DNA of 64,000 nucleotides from assembly GCA_016794035.1 (NCBI GenBank), contig JAEUHS010000068.1:62001-126000 (forward strand), written 5' to 3'. The position numbers and the translations under genes were made by a program. This DNA is from Planctomycetota bacterium. GTDB taxonomy: Bacteria; Planctomycetota; UBA1135; UBA2386. This document shows, one piece after another, positions 1-7,982 of this stretch (within the stretch, counting starts at the first letter, position 1; each line of letters starts with the position of its first letter). The notes below the pieces were generated by a model. It saw only the letters and a list, made by a program, of their open reading frames with translations. It made no database searches and had not been told where the DNA came from.

Positions 1-2
1 AC

Positions 3-1289
3 ACCTATCGCGACGTGATCGCGCGCGCCGGCGACGAGACCGACGCGCTGGTGATGGCGAGCAGCGACCTGGTGCAGGGGCGCCATCACGCGCTGGTCGA
101 CGAACTGATCGTGCCGCGGTTCCAGCCCGGCCGCCATCATCCGAACGTCGGCCTGGCGCTGCTGCACCACTTCCTCGCCACCGAGCGCCACGTTCCGGGC
201 GCCGAGCTGCTGCACCAGCTGCACCTGCACTACGGGCACATGCTCGGCGACCAGCTGCAGCCGTTCACGGCGGCGTTCGATCGCCTGCGGCTGTCGCGGC
301 TGCCGCCGCCGGCGCCGCCGGCGGCGAACGCCCGCATCGGCCTGGTTCGACTCGATCGGCCGATCTGGTGCGCCGGCCTGCACGACCCGCTGTGGCTGCT
401 GCCGCGCAAGGACGCGGCGGCGAAGCAGGTGCTGTGCCTGGCGCTGGCCAGCGACGGCCAGCCGAAGCTGCCGGCCGGCCGCGAAGAGGAGCTCGGTCGG
501 CTGAGCCGCGGCCTGCCGCTGCTGTTGGCCGAGCACGCCTGGCTGTCGACGCCGCATCGAGGTGCCGCGTGGTTGCCGATGGTCGAGCAGGGCGGCTGGG
601 CGTTGATGGGCCGGCCGTGGCAGGAGGAGCAGCTCGCGCAGCAGCTCGGCGACGCCGAGCGCGCGCAGACGATCCTGGTCACCGGTGTGCTGCGCGCCGA
701 CGGCGAGCAGCGCCGCATCGACCTGTGGGCCTACGATTGCGCGGCGCGCCAGCGTGTCGGCCACGCGGCGGCCGAAGGCGACGCCGCGGCGCTCGGCCGG
801 ATGCTGCTGCAGCTGATCGCCGAGCTGTGGCCGTCGCTCGGCGGTGCCGCCGGTCACCAGCCGTCGGTCGGTGACGGGGCGTTCTGGCACCGCTACACCG
901 ATGGCCTCGCGCAGCATGCGGCGCTGGTGGCGACGCAGGCCGGCGGCATGCCGAGGGACCGGCTCTACGGCGAACGCTACGTCGTGCAGTGGCTGCAGCA
1001 GGCGGCGCTGCAGGAATCGCGCTGGCAGCCGGGCTTCTGGCTCTACGCCTCGGGCCTGTGCGTGCTGCGCCAGCTCGGCTCCAAGGTGCCGCTCGAGCAC
1101 GCGCGCGCGGTCGCCGAGATCTTCCGGCAGACGCCGTCGCAGGCCGCGTTCGCGCGCCTCGCGGTGTGCCCGCTGCGAGCGGTCGGCCTCGACGCCGTCT
1201 GGCAGGCGCGCCGCCCGGCGATCGTCGCCGCCGCCGCCGGCGACACCAACTACCTCGGCTGGCTGCAGCGCGTCGAAGCCGCGCCCTGA
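3..1289 (+). CDS. Hypothetical protein, 5' end outside the window
   Basis: The reading frame is open from the first bases, so the true start probably lies before the window; the first possible internal start is GTG at 15. I do not recognise the family. The N-terminal ~90 residues are helical and rich in Leu and His, and could be the end of a TPR-like repeat region. A proline/alanine linker (around residues 98-105) leads to a ~320-residue alpha/beta region rich in Trp and Leu. I see no signal peptide, membrane segment or catalytic motif. It converges with the alcohol dehydrogenase on the other strand, 9 bp apart. Codon use matches its neighbours. Confidence is for the gene being real, not for any function. 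Confidence 0.8.
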   Translation, partial: TYRDVIARAGDETDALVMASSDLVQGRHHALVDELIVPRFQPGRHHPNVGLALLHHFLATERHVPGAELLHQLHLHYGHMLGDQLQPFTAAFDRLRLSRLPPPAPPAANARIGLVRLDRPIWCAGLHDPLWLLPRKDAAAKQVLCLALASDGQPKLPAGREEELGRLSRGLPLLLAEHAWLSTPHRGAAWLPMVEQGGWALMGRPWQEEQLAQQLGDAERAQTILVTGVLRADGEQRRIDLWAYDCAARQRVGHAAAEGDAAALGRMLLQLIAELWPSLGGAAGHQPSVGDGAFWHRYTDGLAQHAALVATQAGGMPRDRLYGERYVVQWLQQAALQESRWQPGFWLYASGLCVLRQLGSKVPLEHARAVAEIFRQTPSQAAFARLAVCPLRAVGLDAVWQARRPAIVAAAAGDTNYLGWLQRVEAAP

Positions 1290-1298
1290 CGGCGCGGT

Positions 1299-2312
1299 CT
1301 ATGGCTCCAGCACGGCGCGGAAGCGCACCTTGTTGGCCATCATCTTCGCGAACGCCTGCTCGGCCTGCGCGAACTGGAAGCGTTCGATGCGCGGTCGCAC
1401 CCCGGTGCGAGCGCTGAACGCCATCGTCTCCTCGGAGTCGATCGAGGTGCCGCTCGGCCAGCCGGCGACGGCCTTGCCGCTCAGCAGCGAGAACGCCGAC
1501 ACCGGGATCGGCTCGACCGCCGCCGCGACCAGCAGCAGCTTGCCGCGCGGGCGCAGGCCGTCGACGACGCCGGCGATCGCGTCGCCGTGCGGCGCGGTCG
1601 CCAGCACCAGGTGCGCGCCGCCGAGCTGCTGCAGGCCCTCGGCCGCGGTCGTCTTGGCGGTGTCGACATAGTCGTGCGCGCCGAGTTCGCGCGCCAGCGG
1701 TTCCTTGTCGGTGCCGCGCGAGATCGCGACGGTGCGGAAGCCCATCTGCCGCGCGTACTGCAACGCCAGGTGGCCGAGGCCGCCGATGCCCTGCACGCCG
1801 ACGGTGTCGCCGGGGCGCGCGCCGCTGTTGCGCAGCGCGTTGTAGGTGGTGATGCCGGCGCACAGCAGCGGGCCCGCCTCCGCCGCCGACAGCGCGTCGG
1901 GGATCCGGGCCACGGCCTGCACGGGCACGACGCAGTACTCCGCGTAGCCGCCATCGAACGTGATGCCGGTGATCTTGCCGTTCTCGCAGGCCATGAAGTC
2001 GCCGCGCCGGCACGGGTCGCAGGCCGTGCAGTGGCCGCCGTACCAGCCGACGCCGACGCGTTGGCCGCTCTGCCAGCGACGGTCGACGCCGGGGCCGACC
2101 GCGTCGATGCGCCCGGCGATCTCGTGGCCCGGCACGCGCGGCAGCGCCAGCCCGGGGAACTGCCCCGACTTCACGAACACGTCGCTGTGGCACATGCCGC
2201 AGGCCTCGACGCGGATGCGGATCTCGCCGGCACCGGGGGTGGGGATCGGGCGGTCGACGACTTCGAAGGCGCCGCCGGCCTTGGCGACTTGCACGGCTTT
2301 CATCTGGGACAT
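1299..2312 (-). CDS. Zinc-dependent alcohol dehydrogenase (MDR family)
   Basis: A 337-residue medium-chain dehydrogenase, predicted to oxidise primary alcohols or reduce aldehydes with NAD(P). Visible zinc residues are the catalytic set C41, H63-E64 (GHEIAG) and C151, and the structural set C95, C98, C101 and C109. The Rossmann motif GIGGLG lies at 175-180. Length is typical of the family. The start chosen is the ATG of MSQMKAV at 2312; the frame continues further upstream, but that extension is low-complexity Arg/Ala and does not resemble the family. The gene is monocistronic: its divergent neighbour starts 98 bp away and the gene beyond its 3' end converges with it. Substrate and exact cofactor cannot be read from the sequence. 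Confidence 0.93.
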   Translation of the reverse strand: MSQMKAVQVAKAGGAFEVVDRPIPTPGAGEIRIRVEACGMCHSDVFVKSGQFPGLALPRVPGHEIAGRIDAVGPGVDRRWQSGQRVGVGWYGGHCTACDPCRRGDFMACENGKITGITFDGGYAEYCVVPVQAVARIPDALSAAEAGPLLCAGITTYNALRNSGARPGDTVGVQGIGGLGHLALQYARQMGFRTVAISRGTDKEPLARELGAHDYVDTAKTTAAEGLQQLGGAHLVLATAPHGDAIAGVVDGLRPRGKLLLVAAAVEPIPVSAFSLLSGKAVAGWPSGTSIDSEETMAFSARTGVRPRIERFQFAQAEQAFAKMMANKVRFRAVLEP

Positions 2313-2393
2313 GGCAGTCTGCTCCTCTCGGGGGTGGAAGGACCGCCACGATGCGACGCGCGGCAGGATCCGACAAGGCGGGCGATGGCTGCG

Positions 2394-2399
2394 TATGCT
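2394..2399 (+). promoter_or_regulatory. TANNNT -10 element for the pseudokinase-caspase gene
   Basis: TATGCT lies 11 nt before the ATG at 2411 and there is no Shine-Dalgarno sequence. Initiation ~6-7 nt after the box would leave a leader of only a few nucleotides. No convincing -35 box. Confidence 0.45.
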
Positions 2400-2410
2400 G
2401 TCGCCTCCGC

Positions 2411-4183
2411 ATGCCGACACCGCTCCCGACCTCGTTCGGCGACCGCTTCGACATCGAAGCGGCGCTGCCGGAGACACCGTTCGAGCGCACGTTCCGCGCC
2501 CACGACAAGGTCCTGCAGCGCGACGTGCTGCTGAAGCTGCCGGCGCGCGAGGCGTTCGCCGGCTGGTCGGCGCCGATCCACGACCGCATCCTGCGCGAGG
2601 CGCGCGCGCTGGCGAAGCTGCACCACGAGCACGTCGCGCCGATCCACTGGGTCGAAGCCACGCCCGAGGGTCCGCTGCTGGTGCTCGATCTGCCGGCCGG
2701 CGAACTGCTGGCCGAGCGGCTGCAGCGCAGTCCGCTCGACGTGCCGGAGACGATCGCGCTCGGCGTGCAGATCGGCCAGGCGCTCGCGCACGTGCACCTG
2801 CAGGGCGTCGTGCACCGCGCGGTCGGCCCGGCGTCGATCCGCCTGCTCGCGAACGGCCGGGCACAGCTCGGCGCGTTCACGTTCGCGAAGGAGTTCGGCC
2901 AGCGCGGCCAGGGCTCGTCGCTGGCGCACGCGCAGCTCGGTGCCGCCGTGCGGCCCGAGCACCTGCCCGTCTACTCGGCGCCCGAGCAGCTCGCCGGCCA
3001 GACCGCGGACCCGCGCGCCGACGTGTTCGCGCTCGGCTGCACGCTGTTCCGCTGCCTCGCCGGCCAGGACGCGTTCCCGCCCGGCCGCGCGCACGGCGCG
3101 CCGCCCGACCTGCGCAAGCTGCGCCCCGACGTCGACCGCCGGCTCGCCGAGGTGATCCGCAAGTGCCTGCTGTTCGCGAAGACGGCCCGCTATGCGACCG
3201 CGCAGGAGGTGGTGGAGGCGCTGCAGGCGGTGGCGTCGGGCGGTGTGGCCGGCGGCGGGGGCCGGCACGGCTGGCTCGCCGCCGCGGCGGTCGCGCTGCT
3301 CGCGATCGGCGCGTGGGGGGCGAGCTGGCTGCTGGCCGGAGACGGCGCGATGGCTGCGCGTGGCGTCGACGACGACCGGTCGATCCGCGAGCGGCAGGTC
3401 AGGGTCTATCGTCCCGACTACGAAGGCGTGCACGGGCTGTTCATCGGCATCGGCAAGGCCTACGGCCGCACCGACTGGCCCGTGCTGACCAATCCTCCGC
3501 GCGAGGTCGAGGCCGTCGTCGCGCAGCTGCGGCGGAACGACGAGCAGTGGCGGGTGCCCGGCGCGATCGTGACGCTCCCGGAGCACGAGGCGACCTTCGA
3601 AGCGATCCTGGGCCAGCTCGAACGGCTCGAGCGGGTCGGCGAGGAGGATGCCGTGCTGATCTACTTCGCCGGCCACGGTGCGCGGGACGAGGACAGCTTC
3701 GGGCTGGTCGCCGCCGACGCACAGGGCACGATCGTGAAGGGCACCGGCTACGTGCGGCGCGAACTGCTGACGTCGTTCACGAAGCGGTGCCGAGCCAAGC
3801 ACGTGCTGATCGTGCTCGACTGCTGTCACTCGGGCGCGGTGTTCGACATCGGTCGCGGGACGGGGCGCGACCCCGAAGCGGACGCAGGCCCGTCGCCCGG
3901 TGCCCACCGCCGACAGCGTTTCAGCCGCGAGTTCCTCTGTTCCGCGGGTGCCGGGCAGCCGGCGTCGGATGGCGCCGAACTGTCGCCGTTCTGCCTCCAG
4001 TTGCTCGCCGAGTTGGGCCGGCCGGCGGATCCGGATCGCGCCTACGTGGCGGCTTGCCACCTGGCGGGCCGCATCGGCGAGGCGATGGAGGCCGGTGGTC
4101 GGCGCGGTGGCATGCAGCTGCCCGCGTTCCAGCAGAACGTCCGCGACCAGGGCAGCTTCGTGTTCCGGCTGCCGCCGAAGTGA
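2411..4183 (+). CDS. Pseudokinase - transmembrane - caspase-like (C14) fusion protein
   Basis: A 590-residue protein with three parts. Residues ~10-275 have a Ser/Thr kinase fold: the Lys of the VAIK position is K42, an alpha-C Glu is in LREARAL (E63), and the SAPEQL activation-end motif is at 189-194. The catalytic residues are lost: HRD is HRA (135-137), the catalytic-loop Lys and Asn are replaced, DFG is GAF (154-156), and there is no Gly-rich loop. Residues ~288-309 form one membrane helix. Residues ~340-590 are a caspase/metacaspase-type domain with the His in YFAGHG (H422) and the Cys in LDCCHSG (C472). The likely layout is an inactive kinase-like sensor inside the cell and a protease domain across or at the membrane. 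The ATG at 2411 was preferred to 2351 because it follows a -10-like box and begins directly before the kinase fold. Function is unknown. Confidence 0.88.
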   Translation: MPTPLPTSFGDRFDIEAALPETPFERTFRAHDKVLQRDVLLKLPAREAFAGWSAPIHDRILREARALAKLHHEHVAPIHWVEATPEGPLLVLDLPAGELLAERLQRSPLDVPETIALGVQIGQALAHVHLQGVVHRAVGPASIRLLANGRAQLGAFTFAKEFGQRGQGSSLAHAQLGAAVRPEHLPVYSAPEQLAGQTADPRADVFALGCTLFRCLAGQDAFPPGRAHGAPPDLRKLRPDVDRRLAEVIRKCLLFAKTARYATAQEVVEALQAVASGGVAGGGGRHGWLAAAAVALLAIGAWGASWLLAGDGAMAARGVDDDRSIRERQVRVYRPDYEGVHGLFIGIGKAYGRTDWPVLTNPPREVEAVVAQLRRNDEQWRVPGAIVTLPEHEATFEAILGQLERLERVGEEDAVLIYFAGHGARDEDSFGLVAADAQGTIVKGTGYVRRELLTSFTKRCRAKHVLIVLDCCHSGAVFDIGRGTGRDPEADAGPSPGAHRRQRFSREFLCSAGAGQPASDGAELSPFCLQLLAELGRPADPDRAYVAACHLAGRIGEAMEAGGRRGGMQLPAFQQNVRDQGSFVFRLPPK

Positions 4184-4204
4184 GCGCTGGACGGGCCCAT
4201 TCGC

Positions 4205-4210
4205 TACCCT
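4205..4210 (+). promoter_or_regulatory. TANNNT -10 element for the rRNA methyltransferase gene
   Basis: TACCCT lies 10 nt before the ATG at 4221, in the 37-nt gap after the caspase gene. No Shine-Dalgarno sequence and no clear -35. Confidence 0.35.
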
Positions 4211-4220
4211 GTTCGGCCCG

Positions 4221-5441
4221 ATGACGACCGAACCCGAATCCGCCGCCGCTGCCGCTCCTGCGCCTGCCACCGCCGACGTGCGCCTGTCGGCGAAGGCCAG
4301 CGGCTTCGCGCGCCGCGGCCAGGTCTGGTTCTACGGCAGCGACGTCGAGGCCGGCGACCTGCTGCCGCCGCGGCTCGCGCGCGTGCGCGACGAGGCCGGG
4401 CGCGACCTGGGCCTCGGCTTCACGTCGGCGGGCCGGCTGGCGCTGCGCCTGTGCGGGCCGTGGCCGGGCGACGCGGTGCCGGACCGCGAGGCGTTCTTCC
4501 ACCAGCGGCTGCTGGCGGCGATCGAGCGCCGCGCCGGCATGCTCGGTCCGCACGATGGCGCGCGGCTCGTGCACGGCGAGAGCGACGGATTGCCGGGACT
4601 GGTGCTCGATCGCTACGGGCCGGTGCTGGTGCTGCAGGTGACCAGCGCCGTCGTCGAGCACGCGCTCGACGCGGTCGTCCCGTTCGTCGCCGAACGCCTG
4701 CAGGCCGAGTCCGTGGTCGCGCGCGACGACGTGCCGGCGCGCAAGCACGAGGGCCTGCCGCAGGAGGTGCGGCTGCTGCACGGTCGCCGCCTCACCGAGG
4801 TGACGATCGTCGAGCACGGCGTGCGCCACCTGGTGCGGCCGTTCACCGGCCACAAGACCGGCTTCTACCTCGACCAGCGGCCGGCGCGCGCGCTGGTGCA
4901 GCAGCTGGCCAAGGGCCGGCGCGTGCTGGACCTGTTCTGCTACCAGGGCGCGTTCGCGCTGAACGCGTTGCAGGGTGGCGCGACGGTGGCGCTGGCCGTC
5001 GACGAGTCCGAGGCGGCGCTGCAACTCGCCACCGCCGGCGCCGCCGCGAACGCGCTGGCCGGGCTGTCGGCGCACCAGGGCAACGTGTTCGACTTCGTGC
5101 GCGGCCAGCGCGACGCCGGCCGCCAGCACGACCTGATCGTGCTCGATCCGCCGGCGTTCGCGAAGTCGCGGCGCGAGCTCGACGGCGCCGAGCGCGGCTA
5201 CCGCGACCTGAACCGGCACGCGCTGCGCCTGCTGGCGCCGCAGGGCTTCCTGGTCACCTGCACCTGCAGCCACCACATGGCGCTGCCGCGCTTCGAGGAG
5301 ATCGTGCGCCAGGCGGCGGCCGGGCTGCCGTTCCGCGTCGTGCTGCGCCAGCGGCTCGGCGCCGGCCCCGACCATCCGGTCACGATCACGCACCCCGAAT
5401 CCGAGTACCTGAAGGTGCTGCTGCTGCAGCGCCAGGATTGA
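4221..5441 (+). CDS. rlmI: Class I SAM-dependent 23S rRNA cytosine methyltransferase (RlmI-like)
   Basis: A 406-residue member of the RlmI/YccW group, which makes 5-methylcytosine in 23S rRNA. An N-terminal PUA-like RNA-binding region is followed by a Rossmann methyltransferase domain. Supporting motifs are [13 protein letters not shown] before the SAM domain, [12 protein letters not shown] for SAM binding, LDPPAFAKS as the catalytic loop and VTCTCSHHM with the conserved Cys. Length matches RlmI (~400). It is the first gene of a compact run: thiS begins 1 nt after its stop. Assignment to the exact RlmI orthologue rather than a sister family is by motif only. Confidence 0.88.
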   Translation: MTTEPESAAAAAPAPATADVRLSAKASGFARRGQVWFYGSDVEAGDLLPPRLARVRDEAGRDLGLGFTSAGRLALRLCGPWPGDAVPDREAFFHQRLLAAIERRAGMLGPHDGARLVHGESDGLPGLVLDRYGPVLVLQVTSAVVEHALDAVVPFVAERLQAESVVARDDVPARKHEGLPQEVRLLHGRRLTEVTIVEHGVRHLVRPFTGHKTGFYLDQRPARALVQQLAKGRRVLDLFCYQGAFALNALQGGATVALAVDESEAALQLATAGAAANALAGLSAHQGNVFDFVRGQRDAGRQHDLIVLDPPAFAKSRRELDGAERGYRDLNRHALRLLAPQGFLVTCTCSHHMALPRFEEIVRQAAAGLPFRVVLRQRLGAGPDHPVTITHPESEYLKVLLLQRQD

Positions 5442-5442
5442 G

Positions 5443-5661
5443 ATGGAGTCGACCCGCGAACTCGAAGTGCACGTCAACGGCGAACCGCGCGCGGTGCCGG
5501 CCGGCAGCACGATCGCCGACCTCGTGCGGCTGCTGGGCCTCACGCCGGCGCAGGTCGCCGTCGAACGCAACAAGCAGCTGGTGCGCCGCGCCGAGCACGC
5601 CGCCACGCCGCTGGCGGCAGGCGACCGACTCGAGGTGGTGACGTTCTTCGGCGGTGGGTGA
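5443..5661 (+). CDS. thiS: Sulfur carrier protein ThiS
   Basis: A 72-residue ubiquitin-fold sulfur carrier of thiamine biosynthesis. Its C-terminal Gly-Gly is adenylated and converted to a thiocarboxylate that donates sulfur to ThiG. It has the family's short length, the VNGEPRAV start, the [12 protein letters not shown] end and the required terminal glycines, here three. It starts 1 nt after the methyltransferase stop and is followed, after 194 nt, by thiG. No ThiF adenylyltransferase, ThiH/ThiO or TPP riboswitch is visible nearby. Confidence 0.93.
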   Translation: MESTRELEVHVNGEPRAVPAGSTIADLVRLLGLTPAQVAVERNKQLVRRAEHAATPLAAGDRLEVVTFFGGG

Positions 5662-5855
5662 CGCCTTGGCCGCCGCCGGCGCTCCGGTCGCGTCCGTCGA
5701 CCGGGCCCGCGGTGGCGGACGGGGAGCATCGTCGGGTCGTCACCGTCTCGCAGGTCGAGGCCGCGCGAGCCGCCCTGGACCGCTGACGGGGGGCGATCGC
5801 GCGACGACGCGTTGCACCCTTGTGCGCTGCTGCCCGCCGGCGCACGATCGGCGCC

Positions 5856-6644
5856 GTGATCCCGCCCGACGCACCGCTGGCCATCGGCCCGCACCAGTTC
5901 ACCTCGCGCCTGTTCCTCGGCACCGGCAAGTACCCGTCGATGGAGTCGATGGTGGCGGCGCTGGCGGTCTCCGGCACGCAATGCGTCACCGTCGCCGTGC
6001 GCCGGCTCGAACTCGGCGTGCCGAAGGGCAGGTCGCTGCTCGACTACCTGCCGCGCGAGAAATACGTGCTGCTGCCGAACACCGCCGGCTGCTTCGACGC
6101 CGAGCACGCGGTGCGCACGGCGCGGCTGGGGCGCGAACTCGGCATCGGCGACCTCGTCAAGCTCGAGGTGCTCGGCGATCCCGACACCCTGCTGCCCGAT
6201 CCGATCGGCACGCTCGAGGCGGCGAAGACCCTCGTGAAGGAGGGCTTCGTGGTGCTGTGCTACACCAGCGACGACCCGGTGCTGGCGCGTCGCCTCGAGG
6301 ACGCGGGCGTCACCGCGGTGATGCCGGCCGGGGCGCCGATCGGCAGCGGCCAGGGCATCCTGAACCCGAACAACATCCGCATCATCCTCGAACGCAGCAA
6401 GGTGCCGGTGATCGTCGATGCCGGCGTCGGCACCGCCAGCGACGTCGCGCTCGCGTTCGAGCTCGGCGCGCACGGCGTGCTGTTGAACACCGGCGTCGCG
6501 CTGGCGCAGCAGCCGGTGCGTATGGCGCGGGCGATGAAGGCCGCCGCCGAGGCGGGGCGCGACGCGTTCCTCGCCGGGCGCATCGGCAAGAAGCTCTACG
6601 CCACCGCGTCGTCGCCGACGTCGGGCATCATCGCCGGCGAATGA
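5856..6644 (+). CDS. thiG: Thiazole synthase ThiG
   Basis: A 262-residue TIM-barrel enzyme that condenses 1-deoxy-xylulose 5-phosphate, dehydroglycine and ThiS-thiocarboxylate into the thiazole of thiamine. Recognised by the FLGTGKY start, the KLEVLGD strand with the Schiff-base Lys, [23 protein letters not shown] and the phosphate-binding LLNTGVA. Length matches the family (~255-265). The start chosen is GTG at 5856, which gives the usual short N-terminus; upstream codons add an atypical Arg-rich stretch. Its stop overlaps the next start (ATGA), so the CPBP protease gene is probably translationally coupled. Confidence 0.95.
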   Translation: MIPPDAPLAIGPHQFTSRLFLGTGKYPSMESMVAALAVSGTQCVTVAVRRLELGVPKGRSLLDYLPREKYVLLPNTAGCFDAEHAVRTARLGRELGIGDLVKLEVLGDPDTLLPDPIGTLEAAKTLVKEGFVVLCYTSDDPVLARRLEDAGVTAVMPAGAPIGSGQGILNPNNIRIILERSKVPVIVDAGVGTASDVALAFELGAHGVLLNTGVALAQQPVRMARAMKAAAEAGRDAFLAGRIGKKLYATASSPTSGIIAGE

Positions 6645-7273
6645 CCGCACCGCGGCGAGCGCAGGCCGGGCCGTGGCTGCAGCTGCTGGCGGTGGTCGCG
6701 TGCACGTTCGCCCTGGCCGGCTACGACCTGCGGCTGGCGGCGGTGGCGCTGGTCGGCTTCGTCGCGGTCTGGCCGCCCGCGGTGGCGTGGCGGCCGGTCG
6801 CCGCGCTCGCGGTGCTGCGCGTCTACCTGCCGTTCGCGCTGCTCTGGTTCGTGGCCGTGACCGGCTACCTGCAGGCGCTGCGTGCGATCGGCCATGCGGT
6901 GGCGCCGCAGCCGATGCTGCAGGAACTCGCCGCGCACGGGTTCGCGGCGCCGGAGGTCTGGCCGACGATCCTCGGCATCGTCGTCGTCGGTCCCCTCGCC
7001 GAGGAGGTGCTGTTCCGCGGCTACCTGTTCACCGCGCTGGTGACGACGCTGCCCGCGTGGGTGGCGCACGGCGCGACCGCGGTGCTGTTCGGGCTCGCAC
7101 ACGGCCTCGACTACGCGCTGCCGATCGCCGTGCTGGCGCTGCTGTTCGGCTGGCTGCGCGCGCGGCATCGGGCGCTGTGGCCGCCGGTGCTGGCGCACAT
7201 GGTGCACAATGGGTTGACGGTGTCGGTGGTGTTGCTCTGGCCCGAGATCCTGGATGCTCTCTATCCGCGATGA
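6641..7273 (+). CDS. CPBP family intramembrane glutamic protease (Rce1/ABI-like)
   Basis: A 210-residue polytopic membrane protein with about six hydrophobic segments and the three CPBP motifs: EEVLFRG (the EExxxR motif), FGLAHG, and HMVHN near the C-terminus. In the family the two Glu and the following His residues form the active site; bacterial members process small peptides or interact with membrane complexes. It overlaps thiG by 4 nt upstream and the carbonic anhydrase gene by 4 nt downstream, so it sits inside one transcript. The thiamine context gives no clear clue to its substrate. Confidence 0.88.
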   Translation: MTAPRRAQAGPWLQLLAVVACTFALAGYDLRLAAVALVGFVAVWPPAVAWRPVAALAVLRVYLPFALLWFVAVTGYLQALRAIGHAVAPQPMLQELAAHGFAAPEVWPTILGIVVVGPLAEEVLFRGYLFTALVTTLPAWVAHGATAVLFGLAHGLDYALPIAVLALLFGWLRARHRALWPPVLAHMVHNGLTVSVVLLWPEILDALYPR

Positions 7274-7815
7274 ACCCCGAGAAGCGTGAGTTCCTGGTCC
7301 ACCCGGACATGGTCGGTCGGCTGCGCCGCCGCGGCACCGCGATGGTGGCCGACAACGCGGTCGTCGTCGGCGACGTGCGCCTCGGCCGCGACGTCGGCAT
7401 CTGGTTCGGCGTCACCATCCGCGGCGACGACAGCTGGATCGAGATCGGCGACGACACCAACGTGCAGGACAACACCTGCATCCACGTCGACATCGACTGT
7501 CCGCTGCGCATCGGCCGCGGCGTCACGATCGGCCACGGCGTGATCCTGCACGGCGTCGAGGTCGGCGAGCATTCGTTGCTCGGCATGGGCTGCATCGTGC
7601 TCGGCGGCGCGCGCATCGGCGCGTTCTCCTTGATCGGCGCCGGCGCGCTGGTGAAGGAGAACGCGGTGATCCCGGAGCGCTCGGTGGTGCTCGGCACGCC
7701 GGGCCGGATCGTGCGCCGGGTCACCGACGAGGAGATGGCGGCGATGCGCTGGCGGGCGCGGCACTACGTGCAGCGGGCGCGCAGCTATCTGGCGCCGGCC
7801 GAACGCGACGCCTGA
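7270..7815 (+). CDS. Gamma-class carbonic anhydrase-like hexapeptide protein
   Basis: A 181-residue left-handed beta-helix protein of the gamma carbonic anhydrase (CaiE/YrdA/PaaY) family. It has repeated hexapeptide turns and the expected metal His residues in TCIHVD and TIGHGVILHG, plus the conserved Arg and Asp/Gln (RGDDSWIEIGDDTNVQDN). It ends in a long helix, as usual in the family. The start ATG overlaps the protease stop by 4 nt. True carbonic anhydrase activity is not shown by sequence alone, since many family members are uncharacterised. Confidence 0.9.
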   Translation: MNPEKREFLVHPDMVGRLRRRGTAMVADNAVVVGDVRLGRDVGIWFGVTIRGDDSWIEIGDDTNVQDNTCIHVDIDCPLRIGRGVTIGHGVILHGVEVGEHSLLGMGCIVLGGARIGAFSLIGAGALVKENAVIPERSVVLGTPGRIVRRVTDEEMAAMRWRARHYVQRARSYLAPAERDA

Positions 7816-7982
7816 GCGGCCGCGCTGCGAAGCGGCGCTGCCATGGGCGGCACCGTGCGCCCGCCGCGACCGCCCGCGCCGATCCCGGATCGAGATTGCG
7901 GCGCAGCGCTCGCGGGGGGTCTCTGTGCTACGCTTCCCCACGAGACGGGACCGACGCTCTCGCACTGCTGCTCCCCACGATC

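Noticed and set aside
5662-5855. Possible TPP riboswitch before thiG
   Set aside because: The conserved CUGAGA and ACCUGAUCUGG-type elements are absent; the 194-nt gap shows only unremarkable GC-rich sequence.
7837-7851. Hairpin after the carbonic anhydrase gene
   Set aside because: Only a 6-bp stem with one G-U pair and a 3-nt loop; too weak to call a terminator.
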